From: a virus
Virus record (IMG/VR): IMGVR_UViG_3300030329_004452
Location: 1 to 39,632 of that record
DNA: 39,632 bases
Direction: 5' to 3' (one strand)
Below are positions 26,582 to 32,225 of this stretch, in pieces (position 1 is the first letter of the stretch; each line of letters opens with the position of its first letter). The translations under genes were made by a program, and so were the position numbers. Below the pieces are notes generated by a model that saw only the letters and a list, made by a program, of their open reading frames with translations, made no database searches and was not told the origin of the DNA.

Positions 26582-26582
26582 A

Positions 26583-26804
26583 ATGTTTACTATCCAAGAA
26601 CTCGAATTGATTTGGATCAAGCTCATCGCGGCATCGGGCAGCATGGAAAAGCAAGCTGCGGAATGTCGCGCCTATGGTCTCGACGGAAACGCCGCCGCCA
26701 TCACTAAGGGCATTGCTGAGGTCGTCGCCCTTACCGCTAAGGTCGAAGCTGCAATCGAGGCGAACACGAACCCCTGCAACCCCTACCGCCACACCTACTC
26801 CTAA
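26583..26804 (+). CDS. small early protein, unknown (73 aa)
   Basis: First gene of the early operon. ATG 26583 is chosen over the longer frame because the conserved leader motif ends just before it. The protein is helical (MFTIQELELIWIKLIAASGS, ITKGIAEVVALTAKVEAAIE), with no recognised domain. Its TAA stop is followed directly by the first hammerhead ribozyme, so its message is predicted to end with a 2',3'-cyclic phosphate at 26827. Confidence 0.7.
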   Translation: MFTIQELELIWIKLIAASGSMEKQAAECRAYGLDGNAAAITKGIAEVVALTAKVEAAIEANTNPCNPYRHTYS

Positions 26805-26860
26805 GGCGAAACGCCCTACGGGGCGTCCAGGGACTAACGGGCAACCCCTGCTGATGAGCC
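26805..26860 (+). ncRNA. type II hammerhead ribozyme, copy 1
   Basis: Stem II 5' strand GGC 26805-26807; G12-A13-A14 26808-26810. Stem III A26811-C26816 pairs with G26821-U26826, with a UNCG-type loop UACG. C17 is 26827 and cleavage is predicted after it. Stem I CAGGG 26828-26832 pairs with CCCUG 26846-26850, with a 13-nt loop. Core CUGAUGA 26851-26857; stem II 3' strand GCC 26858-26860. All invariant core positions are present. It starts immediately after the stop codon of the preceding gene. Confidence 0.9.
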
Positions 26861-26882
26861 AGCCCACAAACGCCGCAAGGCA

Positions 26883-26892
26883 GAAACGAGAC
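26883..26892 (+). repeat. leader motif copy 2, GAAACGAGAC
   Basis: Here the motif lacks AGGA (it reads GGCAGAAACGAGAC) yet the AACGAGAC part is kept. A GCC-GCAA-GGC mini-hairpin directly precedes it. ATG 26898 follows 5 nt later. Confidence 0.7.
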
Positions 26893-26897
26893 AAACC

Positions 26898-27176
26898 ATG
26901 TTCCAGGCAATCACTACAAAATACCTCGCAGCCACCGAGCACCGAGGCGAGCGCGTCAAAGCGACAGCGCAAGCGGGATCGGTCACCCTTCCGTGGGATT
27001 ATGGTTTGAGCACCGCCGAAAACCACGAGGCAGCCGCTACAGCCCTGGCACAATCCGAGGGCAAAGACTGGTTGCTGAAGGGCCAGGCGATGTTTGCTGC
27101 TAACGGTCGACGCCTGGAGGGCGGCGGTCTTCCCAACGGGACCGGGTACGCCTGGGTTTTAGTCAACCAACGCTAA
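26898..27176 (+). CDS. small early protein, unknown (92 aa)
   Basis: It starts MFQAITTKYLAATEHRGERV. I recall similar short proteins being widespread in phage and plasmid accessory regions, without known function. A beta-rich N-terminal half with TAQAGSVTLPWDYGLS is followed by a helical segment and GTGYAWVLVNQR. It lies between hammerheads 1 and 2, so a single-gene mRNA is predicted whose 5' end is 26828, giving a 70-nt leader. Confidence 0.75.
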   Translation: MFQAITTKYLAATEHRGERVKATAQAGSVTLPWDYGLSTAENHEAAATALAQSEGKDWLLKGQAMFAANGRRLEGGGLPNGTGYAWVLVNQR

Positions 27177-27177
27177 A

Positions 27178-27233
27178 GGCGAAACGCCCGCAAGGGCGTC
27201 TAGGGACCAACGGGCAACCCCTACTGATGAGCC
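27178..27233 (+). ncRNA. type II hammerhead ribozyme, copy 2
   Basis: Stem II GGC 27178-27180 with GCC 27231-27233; GAA 27181-27183. Stem III A27184-C27189 pairs with G27194-U27199 around a GNRA loop GCAA. C17 is 27200 and cleavage is predicted after it. Stem I UAGGG 27201-27205 pairs with CCCUA 27219-27223; compared with copy 1 the first pair changes from C-G to U-A, keeping pairing. Core CUGAUGA 27224-27230. It begins 1 nt after the preceding stop codon. Confidence 0.9.
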
Positions 27234-27257
27234 AGCCCATAACGCCGCAAGGCAGAA

Positions 27258-27268
27258 GGAAACGAGAC
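27258..27268 (+). repeat. leader motif copy 3, GGAAACGAGAC
   Basis: Preceded by the GCC-GCAA-GGC mini-hairpin (27244-27253); ATG 27270 follows 1 nt later. Confidence 0.75.
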
Positions 27269-27269
27269 C

Positions 27270-27569
27270 ATGAGCATTTGCACGACCCTACCCCGATTTG
27301 AATTTGAGTATGAAACCGGAAAACTTAAGGCATATACATCGCTCGGTTCCTACCCGCTTTTATATCTCGACAAGTCAAACAGCGTCCTTTGTCCGTGTTG
27401 CGCAAATGAGGCGGAAAACGCGTTCACTGAGGCAGAGGCCGAAGACCCCGGGCAAAACGGCTTCTTGGCGGATGGTTTGCCCGTTTCTGCCCACGTCAAT
27501 TATGAGGGCGACACCTACTGCGACGAATGCAGCAAACGCATCGAGTCAGCATACGGCGAAAACGATTAA
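27270..27569 (+). CDS. small zinc-ribbon-like early protein (99 aa)
   Basis: CPCC near residue 42 and CDEC near residue 86 make a two-knuckle four-Cys site; the segment between is strongly acidic. No family recognised. An acidic zinc protein in an early operon could be a DNA mimic or host-factor binder, but nothing proves this. Hammerhead 3 starts directly after its stop codon. Confidence 0.7.
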   Translation: MSICTTLPRFEFEYETGKLKAYTSLGSYPLLYLDKSNSVLCPCCANEAENAFTEAEAEDPGQNGFLADGLPVSAHVNYEGDTYCDECSKRIESAYGEND

Positions 27570-27625
27570 GACGAAACGCCCGCAAGGGCGTCGCGGTGGG
27601 GTGGTTCCCATCGCCTGACGATGTC
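27570..27625 (+). ncRNA. type II hammerhead ribozyme, copy 3
   Basis: Stem II GAC 27570-27572 pairs with GUC 27623-27625 (other copies have GGC/GCC, a covariation), with U27622 bulged. GAA 27573-27575. Stem III A27576-C27581 pairs with G27586-U27591, loop GCAA. C17 is 27592 and cleavage is predicted after it. Stem I GCGGUGGG 27593-27600 pairs with CCCAUCGC 27607-27614 (one G-U), loop GUGGUU. Core CUGACGA 27615-27621, with C at the variable position 7. Confidence 0.87.
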
Positions 27626-27638
27626 AGCCAACATGAAA

Positions 27639-27649
27639 GGAAACGAGAC
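27639..27649 (+). repeat. leader motif copy 4, GGAAACGAGAC
   Basis: Ends 1 nt before ATG 27651. No mini-hairpin precedes this copy; instead the AAAGG ribosome site is stronger. Confidence 0.75.
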
Positions 27650-27650
27650 G

Positions 27651-28616
27651 ATGACCAAAAAAACGAGACGCGATTTTATCAACGACGAAGTGGCAAAGGT
27701 CGCGGGCGACATGACCAGCCTGATGCGTGAGGGTGTCGCCCCTTGGCAGCGCGGCTTCATGCCTTCCCTGGGAAGCGACGGCGAACCGGTCAGCATTTTC
27801 GGGCGGCGGTATAGCGGGCTAAATGCAATGGTTTTGACCATGCACGCCACGGCGAACCGTTATGACCATAACGTGTGGGGCACCTATGGATCCCTCAAAA
27901 AGAAGGGCTACCGAGTGAACCAAAAGAGCCATGCTCGCATCCTTTGTTGGTGGAAAACCCAACTCAAAGACGAAGACGGCGAAATCGTTCTAGACGATAA
28001 CGGCGAGCCCCGCACCTACATGGCAGCAAAAGCCGTCGCGGTGTTCAATGTAGCCCAGACCGTCGAGGGTGCCGACTACAAGCCCAGCGAAAAGGCTACC
28101 CCGTTCGCCCCGCTGGTCGAGTCGATCGACGATGCCGGGGAATTTGCTTTGGCTGTTCTCAAGGGCTCCAAGGTCAAAACCGAGTGGAAGCCCTGCCCAA
28201 GCCCCTGCTACATCCCCGCTTTTGACGTGGTGCAGATGCCCCCCGTGGCTAGTTGGCTAAGTGCTGACCGCATGGCGAAAACCCTGATGCACGAGCTTGC
28301 TCATGCCACAGGGGCAAAACACCGCCTCAGCCGCCCCGGCATCACAAACTTTGATGCCTTTGGGTCGCATCAATACGCCCTTGAGGAGTTGGTTGCCGAG
28401 ATGACCGCGGCCAGCCTTTGCCGGCTCGGCGGTATCGCCACGCAAGAGACCGATGAAAACAGCGCCGCGTACCTTGCCCATTGGGCTGAAAAACTCGACG
28501 CCAACCCCAGCCTTTGGCTGACCGTTGCAAAGCAAGCCGAAGCCGCCGCTCACTGGTTAGTTGATGCCGCTGAGGTCAGCCTGAGCGCTCTGGAGACCAT
28601 CGCAGCGAACCGATAA
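27651..28616 (+). CDS. ArdC-like antirestriction protein (321 aa)
   Basis: N-terminal ArdC-type ssDNA-binding domain (about residues 1-130, with GVAPWQRGFMPSLG, FGRRYSGLNAMVL and WGTYGSLKKKGYRV). The C-terminal zincin-like domain has H214-E-L-A-H218, then ATGAKHRL and, later, YALEELVAEMTAASLC with the acidic third ligand region. Family knowledge: ArdC proteins bind ssDNA and protect incoming DNA from host restriction. ATG 27651 follows the leader motif directly. It is the largest of the hammerhead-flanked genes and is expected early in infection. Confidence 0.85.
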   Translation: MTKKTRRDFINDEVAKVAGDMTSLMREGVAPWQRGFMPSLGSDGEPVSIFGRRYSGLNAMVLTMHATANRYDHNVWGTYGSLKKKGYRVNQKSHARILCWWKTQLKDEDGEIVLDDNGEPRTYMAAKAVAVFNVAQTVEGADYKPSEKATPFAPLVESIDDAGEFALAVLKGSKVKTEWKPCPSPCYIPAFDVVQMPPVASWLSADRMAKTLMHELAHATGAKHRLSRPGITNFDAFGSHQYALEELVAEMTAASLCRLGGIATQETDENSAAYLAHWAEKLDANPSLWLTVAKQAEAAAHWLVDAAEVSLSALETIAANR

Positions 28617-28672
28617 GGCGAAACCCCCGCCAGGGGGTCGCAGCGGGGTGGTACCCGTTGCCTGATGATGCC
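28617..28672 (+). ncRNA. type II hammerhead ribozyme, copy 4
   Basis: Stem II GGC 28617-28619 with GCC 28670-28672, U28669 bulged as in copy 3. GAA 28620-28622. Stem III A28623-C28628 pairs with G28633-U28638, loop GCCA; relative to copies 1-3 a G-C pair is replaced by C-G. C17 is 28639 and cleavage is predicted after it. Stem I GCAGCGGG 28640-28647 pairs with CCCGUUGC 28654-28661 (one G-U), loop GUGGUA. Core CUGAUGA 28662-28668. Confidence 0.9.
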
Positions 28673-28706
28673 AGCCACATCAGTTATATAATAAAGCCGC
28701 AAGGCA

Positions 28707-28716
28707 GAAACGAGAC
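28707..28716 (+). repeat. leader motif copy 5, GAAACGAGAC with duplicated GAGAC
   Basis: The GCC-GCAA-GGC mini-hairpin precedes it. The last GAGAC is duplicated (GAGACGAGACC) before ATG 28723, which looks like a slippage duplication. Confidence 0.7.
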
Positions 28717-28722
28717 GAGACC

Positions 28723-28935
28723 ATGGCCTACACCCAAACCTACAGCAATGAGCGTTTCGATAAGGAGCAGGTAGCCGCCGCCCTCATGAGTGCCACCCCC
28801 GGCTATCAGATGGTGCACATCGAAGCGGTCGAGCGTGTGATCGAGCAAGGCACCGGGCCAATGCCCAGCCCTAAGCATTTAGCAAAGCGCGCGGCCTTAT
28901 CACTAGGGCTTGACCCTCAAACCGTGGGCCTGTAG
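28723..28935 (+). CDS. small early protein, unknown (70 aa)
   Basis: Helical, MAYTQTYSNERFDKEQVAAA, with a C-terminal KHLAKRAALSLGLDPQTVGL. No recognised domain. It lies downstream of hammerhead 4 with an 83-nt predicted leader, the longest of the four. The gap to the next gene is short and carries only a leader motif, so these two genes should stay on one processed mRNA. Confidence 0.7.
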   Translation: MAYTQTYSNERFDKEQVAAALMSATPGYQMVHIEAVERVIEQGTGPMPSPKHLAKRAALSLGLDPQTVGL

Positions 28936-28951
28936 TAAAGTTATGTCGAAA

Positions 28952-28962
28952 GGAAACGAGAC
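28952..28962 (+). repeat. leader motif copy 6, GGAAACGAGAC
   Basis: Ends 1 nt before ATG 28964. The whole intergenic gap is 28 nt, so here the motif occurs without any hammerhead. Confidence 0.75.
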
Positions 28963-28963
28963 C

Positions 28964-29377
28964 ATGAAATTGCCTGACTTCAATAATCACCCCGGCATCA
29001 AAAGCCTGCACCAGAAAATGGGGATCACCCCCCAAGAAAGCGAGCCCATGAAAAACGAGACGCTGACTATAAGCCTTAGCCATCGCGAAGCCGATGCAGT
29101 GGAGGCCCTTATCGACTTTGCGCAAGACCATCACGACAAGGGGACCGGTCTACACGCCGCCTCTATGATTCAAGCGCAGGCTGTCGTGACAAAAATCACG
29201 AACGCCGCAAGCCTGGAGGCTGACGCTTTTGATGGGGCGAAAGAGGCCCTTCATGCCCTTCTTGAATCCCTCGACCCTTCGACCACCAGAGGCGGTAGGG
29301 CTTGCACCGTGGTGGGGGCTATGATCGACGCTTTAGACGGCTATCAACGCAGCGAGTACCCCTATCTTCGCGGTTAG
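28964..29377 (+). CDS. small early protein, unknown (137 aa)
   Basis: Mostly helical with an N-terminal polar segment (MKLPDFNNHPGIKSLHQKMG) and helices around LSHREADAVEALIDFAQDHH and EALHALLESLDPST. No family recognised. The start is set by the leader motif. An internal ATG at 29050 (MKNETLTISL) also precedes a copy of AACGAGAC inside the coding sequence. Followed by hairpin element 5. Confidence 0.65.
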   Translation: MKLPDFNNHPGIKSLHQKMGITPQESEPMKNETLTISLSHREADAVEALIDFAQDHHDKGTGLHAASMIQAQAVVTKITNAASLEADAFDGAKEALHALLESLDPSTTRGGRACTVVGAMIDALDGYQRSEYPYLRG

Positions 29378-29432
29378 TATCTACGGGCCCGCTGGTGCCC
29401 TAAACCAGCCCAGCCGAATCGCAGGATAGGCT
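29378..29432 (+). ncRNA. paired-hairpin RNA element A (post-stop)
   Basis: Begins right after the TAG stop. Hairpin 1: GCUGGU 29391-29396 with ACCAGC 29404-29409, loop GCCCUAA. Hairpin 2: AGCC 29412-29415 with GGCU 29429-29432. The 5' flank UCUACGGGYCC and the 2-nt spacer CC are shared with the element at 30134. Not a hammerhead: no CUGANGA and no GAAA in the right order. Confidence 0.55.
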
Positions 29433-29442
29433 CTGCAACAAT

Positions 29443-29453
29443 GGAAACGAGGC
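29443..29453 (+). repeat. leader motif copy 7, GGAAACGAGGC
   Basis: One change (A to G) from consensus; ATG 29459 follows after 5 nt. Confidence 0.65.
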
Positions 29454-29458
29454 AACCC

Positions 29459-30133
29459 ATGAACAATATTCGCCAGATCTTACAAATCGCCCAAGCGGCC
29501 CTAGTGCGAGACCTTGATCGCTTGCTCGACGCGCCGGTCGATGCAGAGGTTACCGAACTGCAAGAGCGCCAGGCTCGGCGCTCGCATTACCTCCTGCCCT
29601 CGCTCAATAGCGCCATGAATAGCGCCAACCCCTCAGACCTGATTGTGACCGAAGACCTGCAAGTCTTGATCGACACGCTCGACGCCGAACTCGACGCCGA
29701 GTTATTGCTTCCGACCGCTAGCGAGCATTTGATGAAAGAGTCGATTATCGAGTTGAAGGCGTTGATCTTCAAACGCAAGAGGGCGGCGATGCCGGGCGGT
29801 TGGCGGCGGTCTCATGTTCGCATCACGCCTTTTGATGAACCGCTACATCATAGCGACGACCAAGAGCAGAGCGTCATAGTAAACGGCGAGACTGTCGGCA
29901 CAATCACAAAAGTAAAATGCAGCCGCGGGTCGTATCGCAGCTATATCGCGGGGCTCTATTGTTCTCGCTTCGTCGTTGCCGAATACATCGTGACGGTCTG
30001 GGGCGATGACAAAAGCGACGACCTACAAAAAAGCTTTGAGATTCCACGCGATACATCCGGCGACCTGATCGGCTGCCCTGCTCGGCAAGTCCACGGCTGG
30101 GCTAAGGCATGGGCCCGAGACCTGTACTGCTAA
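29459..30133 (+). CDS. early protein, unknown (224 aa)
   Basis: The N-terminal helical half (NNIRQILQIAQAALVRDLDR, ELQERQARRSHYLLPSLNSA) is followed by a beta-rich C-terminal half (QSVIVNGETVGTITKVKC, VVAEYIVTVWGDDKSDDLQK). No family recognised. ATG 29459 is preferred over an in-frame ATG 18 nt earlier because of the leader motif. It is framed by two copies of the paired-hairpin RNA element, as the earlier genes are framed by hammerheads. Confidence 0.65.
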   Translation: MNNIRQILQIAQAALVRDLDRLLDAPVDAEVTELQERQARRSHYLLPSLNSAMNSANPSDLIVTEDLQVLIDTLDAELDAELLLPTASEHLMKESIIELKALIFKRKRAAMPGGWRRSHVRITPFDEPLHHSDDQEQSVIVNGETVGTITKVKCSRGSYRSYIAGLYCSRFVVAEYIVTVWGDDKSDDLQKSFEIPRDTSGDLIGCPARQVHGWAKAWARDLYC

Positions 30134-30187
30134 CCTCTACGGGTCCGCTGGCACCCTAAGCCAGCCCAGCCTTTTACGGGGTAGGCT
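30134..30187 (+). ncRNA. paired-hairpin RNA element B (post-stop)
   Basis: Starts directly after the TAA stop. Hairpin 1: GCUGGC 30147-30152 with GCCAGC 30160-30165, loop ACCCUAA; the closing pair is C-G here and U-A in element A, a covariation. Hairpin 2: AGCC 30168-30171 with GGCU 30184-30187, 12-nt loop. Confidence 0.55.
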
Positions 30188-30206
30188 CCCATCAAGCCGC
30201 AAGGCA

Positions 30207-30217
30207 GGAAACGAGAC
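30207..30217 (+). repeat. leader motif copy 8, GGAAACGAGAC
   Basis: Preceded by the GCC-GCAA-GGC mini-hairpin; ATG 30222 follows after 4 nt. Confidence 0.75.
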
Positions 30218-30221
30218 AACC

Positions 30222-30326
30222 ATGAGCATTTTATTGGTACCATTCGCGAGCATGTTCGCCATGCTGGGGGCCGTCGCCGTTTGCGTGATGATTCCGGTCC
30301 TTCACGGGAAAGGGGGTGCAGCATGA
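30222..30326 (+). CDS. tiny single-TM protein (34 aa)
   Basis: ATG 30222 is placed by the leader motif and TGA overlaps the next ATG (ATGA). The peptide is essentially one hydrophobic helix (SILLVPFASMFAMLGAVAVC, VMIPVL) with a short basic tail HGKGGAA. It is too short for ordinary gene callers, but has the best-conserved leader of the region. A small inner-membrane effector is plausible; function unknown. Confidence 0.65.
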   Translation: MSILLVPFASMFAMLGAVAVCVMIPVLHGKGGAA

Positions 30327-30760
30327 GGGTCGATGTTTATTTTAACCTTCACAAAAAGGTTTTCAGCGTTCGGTCTCGTGAGCCCGGAAGCTACGGCAGG
30401 GTGGTCGCCCACGTTCGTCATGCCATCATCAAAAACCCGGTCGGCGTGGTCTCTGAAAACGGGCGGCTCAAGGTGCTCGCCCAGCGAAAAAAGAACGTGC
30501 ACGCGGTGATTCGTGGCGAGTGGGTTGATCGCTCTAGGGCTGCCCATGATACCCTCAACGGGCTCGACTTGGAGACGGCGGACGGCTGGCGGTACAACCC
30601 TTATAAAACAAAGGAGTTTGTGACCGCCTCGACAGGGGAGCCGGTGAACGCGAGCAAGTGGAGTGCCGTGATCCTCGACGCCCCTGAGGGTGGACGCCCG
30701 AGCGTCGCCGGTTACCGTGTCGCACCCTCCCCTTATAATAAGGCAGGGGGTGAAACATGA
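30323..30760 (+). CDS. conserved phage protein, unknown function (145 aa)
   Basis: The pattern MRVDVYFNLHKKVFSVRSRE, then YGRVVAHVRHAIIKNPVGVV and RKKNVHAVIRGEWVD matches a short protein family I recall as common in phages of Gram-negative hosts, with no established role. ATG 30323 overlaps the tiny TM gene (ATGA). The C-terminal half is more variable (GEPVNASKWSAVILD, SVAGYRVAPSPYNK). Coupled to the next gene by another ATGA. Confidence 0.75.
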   Translation: MRVDVYFNLHKKVFSVRSREPGSYGRVVAHVRHAIIKNPVGVVSENGRLKVLAQRKKNVHAVIRGEWVDRSRAAHDTLNGLDLETADGWRYNPYKTKEFVTASTGEPVNASKWSAVILDAPEGGRPSVAGYRVAPSPYNKAGGET

Positions 30761-31218
30761 GCCGTGGCTGTGGAATGTGCAACGCTTGTTGCACCGTGTT
30801 TGAGATCGACGAATTGAATAAGCCCTCACATTCGCGATGTGTCCACCTTGTGGCTCGACCATGCACCAAGTCTTGCTCTATTTATAAAGACAGACCTGAG
30901 CCGTGCCGCACTTACGAGTGCCCTTGGAAACAGGGTTTCGGATCATCCAACCACCGCCCCGATAAAATCGGAATGCTTCTCCAGATTGCTGAGACGAACG
31001 GGCAGACGGTTTATGTGGTTTATAAACTGCGGGAGGAGTGGAGCCCCAAAGCCCTCGCCCTCATCACCCGGTACTCGCTGCGTTACCCTGTGGTGCGCGC
31101 CAAGAAGGACGGTCACGCCCTGCTGGGTGGCCCCGAGAGCGCCATTCGCAAGATGTTTGCGGGCGCGCCCCAGGGTGCCGTCGATTCCCTACTTTCTAAA
31201 GCGGAGGGCGACGCATGA
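30757..31218 (+). CDS. YkgJ-like CxxCxxCC metal-binding protein (153 aa)
   Basis: C5-x2-C8-x2-C11-C12 at the N-terminus, followed by CVHL, CTKSCSIYKDRPEPCRTYEC and W, is the signature of the zinc/iron-chelating YkgJ (UPF0153) family. In those proteins the clustered Cys bind metal; biochemical function is unknown. The remaining 90 residues are helical. Start and stop both overlap neighbours as ATGA, so it is part of a tightly coupled run without hammerheads. Confidence 0.8.
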   Translation: MSRGCGMCNACCTVFEIDELNKPSHSRCVHLVARPCTKSCSIYKDRPEPCRTYECPWKQGFGSSNHRPDKIGMLLQIAETNGQTVYVVYKLREEWSPKALALITRYSLRYPVVRAKKDGHALLGGPESAIRKMFAGAPQGAVDSLLSKAEGDA

Positions 31219-31628
31219 GCAGCGACCTATTTTTTGGCAGCCGCCGAGTTGTACTGGAATCCACCAGAGACACAGTAACCACCCCCCACGGGGATAAAGT
31301 TACAGTCGAAACACGCCTCCAAGACGGTCGATATAAAACCGCCATCACGGGAGGCCCTCACGACGGCACCAGCATTGCAACCTATACCAGCAAGGCCGCC
31401 CTTGATGAGCAGGCCGCATGGGTAACGCGCCACACGACTGCCATTTTCACCTGCGAGGAATGCAATGGGGAGGGCGTTGTCGAGGTGGTGGAAGACCGCG
31501 CTGTGTGGGGGGCGGGAGGTCTCGCCGGTCACACTACGAACGAGTGGCTAGAACCCTGCGACCAGTGCGTTGATGGCGAGTGCTTTGACGAAGACGTGGC
31601 ACCCATGCCCGATGGGGGGTGGGCATAA
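31215..31628 (+). CDS. protein with DnaJ-type zinc knuckles (137 aa)
   Basis: A beta-rich N-terminal half (TVTTPHGDKVTVETRLQDGR) is followed by CEECNGEG and CDQCVDGECF, two CxxCxGxG-like knuckles as in the DnaJ zinc domain, about 40 residues apart. It probably folds around one or two zinc ions and binds protein or nucleic acid. No family named. Joined by ATGA upstream and TAATG downstream. Confidence 0.65.
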   Translation: MSSDLFFGSRRVVLESTRDTVTTPHGDKVTVETRLQDGRYKTAITGGPHDGTSIATYTSKAALDEQAAWVTRHTTAIFTCEECNGEGVVEVVEDRAVWGAGGLAGHTTNEWLEPCDQCVDGECFDEDVAPMPDGGWA

Positions 31629-31858
31629 TGGTTTATTATAAGAAAGAAGAGACTGCCATTTTGGCAGGCCGCCGCAAAGCACGGGCATACCGATCCACTT
31701 TGCAGTTGTTTCAAACGGCGAACGACGACGGCTTTTGGCTGGCCACCCCCCAGGAGGTGCAAAGCATTAGAAGCTTGGGCGACGACACACCACGGGTCAA
31801 TGTACTGATGACTTTTGTGCATTGGGATAGGGGGCCTTATGAAAGGGGTGCGCAATAG
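31628..31858 (+). CDS. small early protein, unknown (76 aa)
   Basis: MVYYKKEETAILAGRRKARA and further; mixed alpha/beta with a basic first half. ATG 31628 overlaps the upstream TAA (TAATG); its last 20 nt overlap the start of the next gene. No recognised domain. Confidence 0.6.
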   Translation: MVYYKKEETAILAGRRKARAYRSTLQLFQTANDDGFWLATPQEVQSIRSLGDDTPRVNVLMTFVHWDRGPYERGAQ

Positions 31859-32225
31859 CCAAAGGCTTAAGTCGCTGGTGGGGGCTAAGAAGACCCGGCG
31901 CGACCGAGAGATGGCATTCGCTTACGTTGCTCGGTGCCGCCAGCTTAACGCAAAGCCTGGGCAGTGGTGCCGCAAGGCTGTCGCACAGTGCGCTGTCCTT
32001 TATAATAGGAAGCGCCGCCAGGTCCGGCTTTGCATCAGGCGTGTGGTAGAGACGACGAAAAACAGAAAGTTTGCAGAGGCGGCGGCACCCTATGTGCCCA
32101 GCGCCACAGTGCGCTTTGCCACCCCGACCGACCGCTTATTTACTAAAATGGACCAGGCTGAGGTGGTGAAAGCCTTGGCCGCTTACCTTGGAGAAGGAAA
32201 CGATGACGAGAAGAACAGCGACTAG
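31839..32225 (+). CDS. small basic protein, unknown (128 aa)
   Basis: Strongly basic and helical: MKGVRNSQRLKSLVGAKKTR, then VLYNRKRRQVRLCIRRVVET and an acidic C-terminal tail. Its composition suggests nucleic-acid binding. ATG 31839 is chosen because the longer frame lies wholly within the upstream gene. It overlaps both neighbours. Confidence 0.6.
   Translation: MKGVRNSQRLKSLVGAKKTRRDREMAFAYVARCRQLNAKPGQWCRKAVAQCAVLYNRKRRQVRLCIRRVVETTKNRKFAEAAAPYVPSATVRFATPTDRLFTKMDQAEVVKALAAYLGEGNDDEKNSD

Larger units (their letters stand above)
25556..26582 (+). other. non-coding control region, candidate replication origin
   Basis: About 1 kb between the leftward terL genes and the rightward early operon. 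Open frames here (25783-26322 plus, 25917-26315 minus) are low-complexity Pro/Arg/Gly translations without ribosome sites, so I treat them as chance. The stretch 25960-26130 is strongly C/A-rich on the plus strand with CCCC or CCC every 8-15 nt. GC-rich hairpins and a tandem 17-nt repeat follow. The composition differs sharply from the rest. Location at the only divergent early junction makes it the best candidate for origin plus promoter region. Confidence 0.45.

Noticed and set aside
29378-30187. Elements A/B as twister-sister ribozymes (the CCGCUGG...CCAGC hairpin looks similar)
   Set aside because: The conserved 5' strand and internal loop needed for twister-sister are missing, and the loop sequence differs. 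Reported as unclassified.
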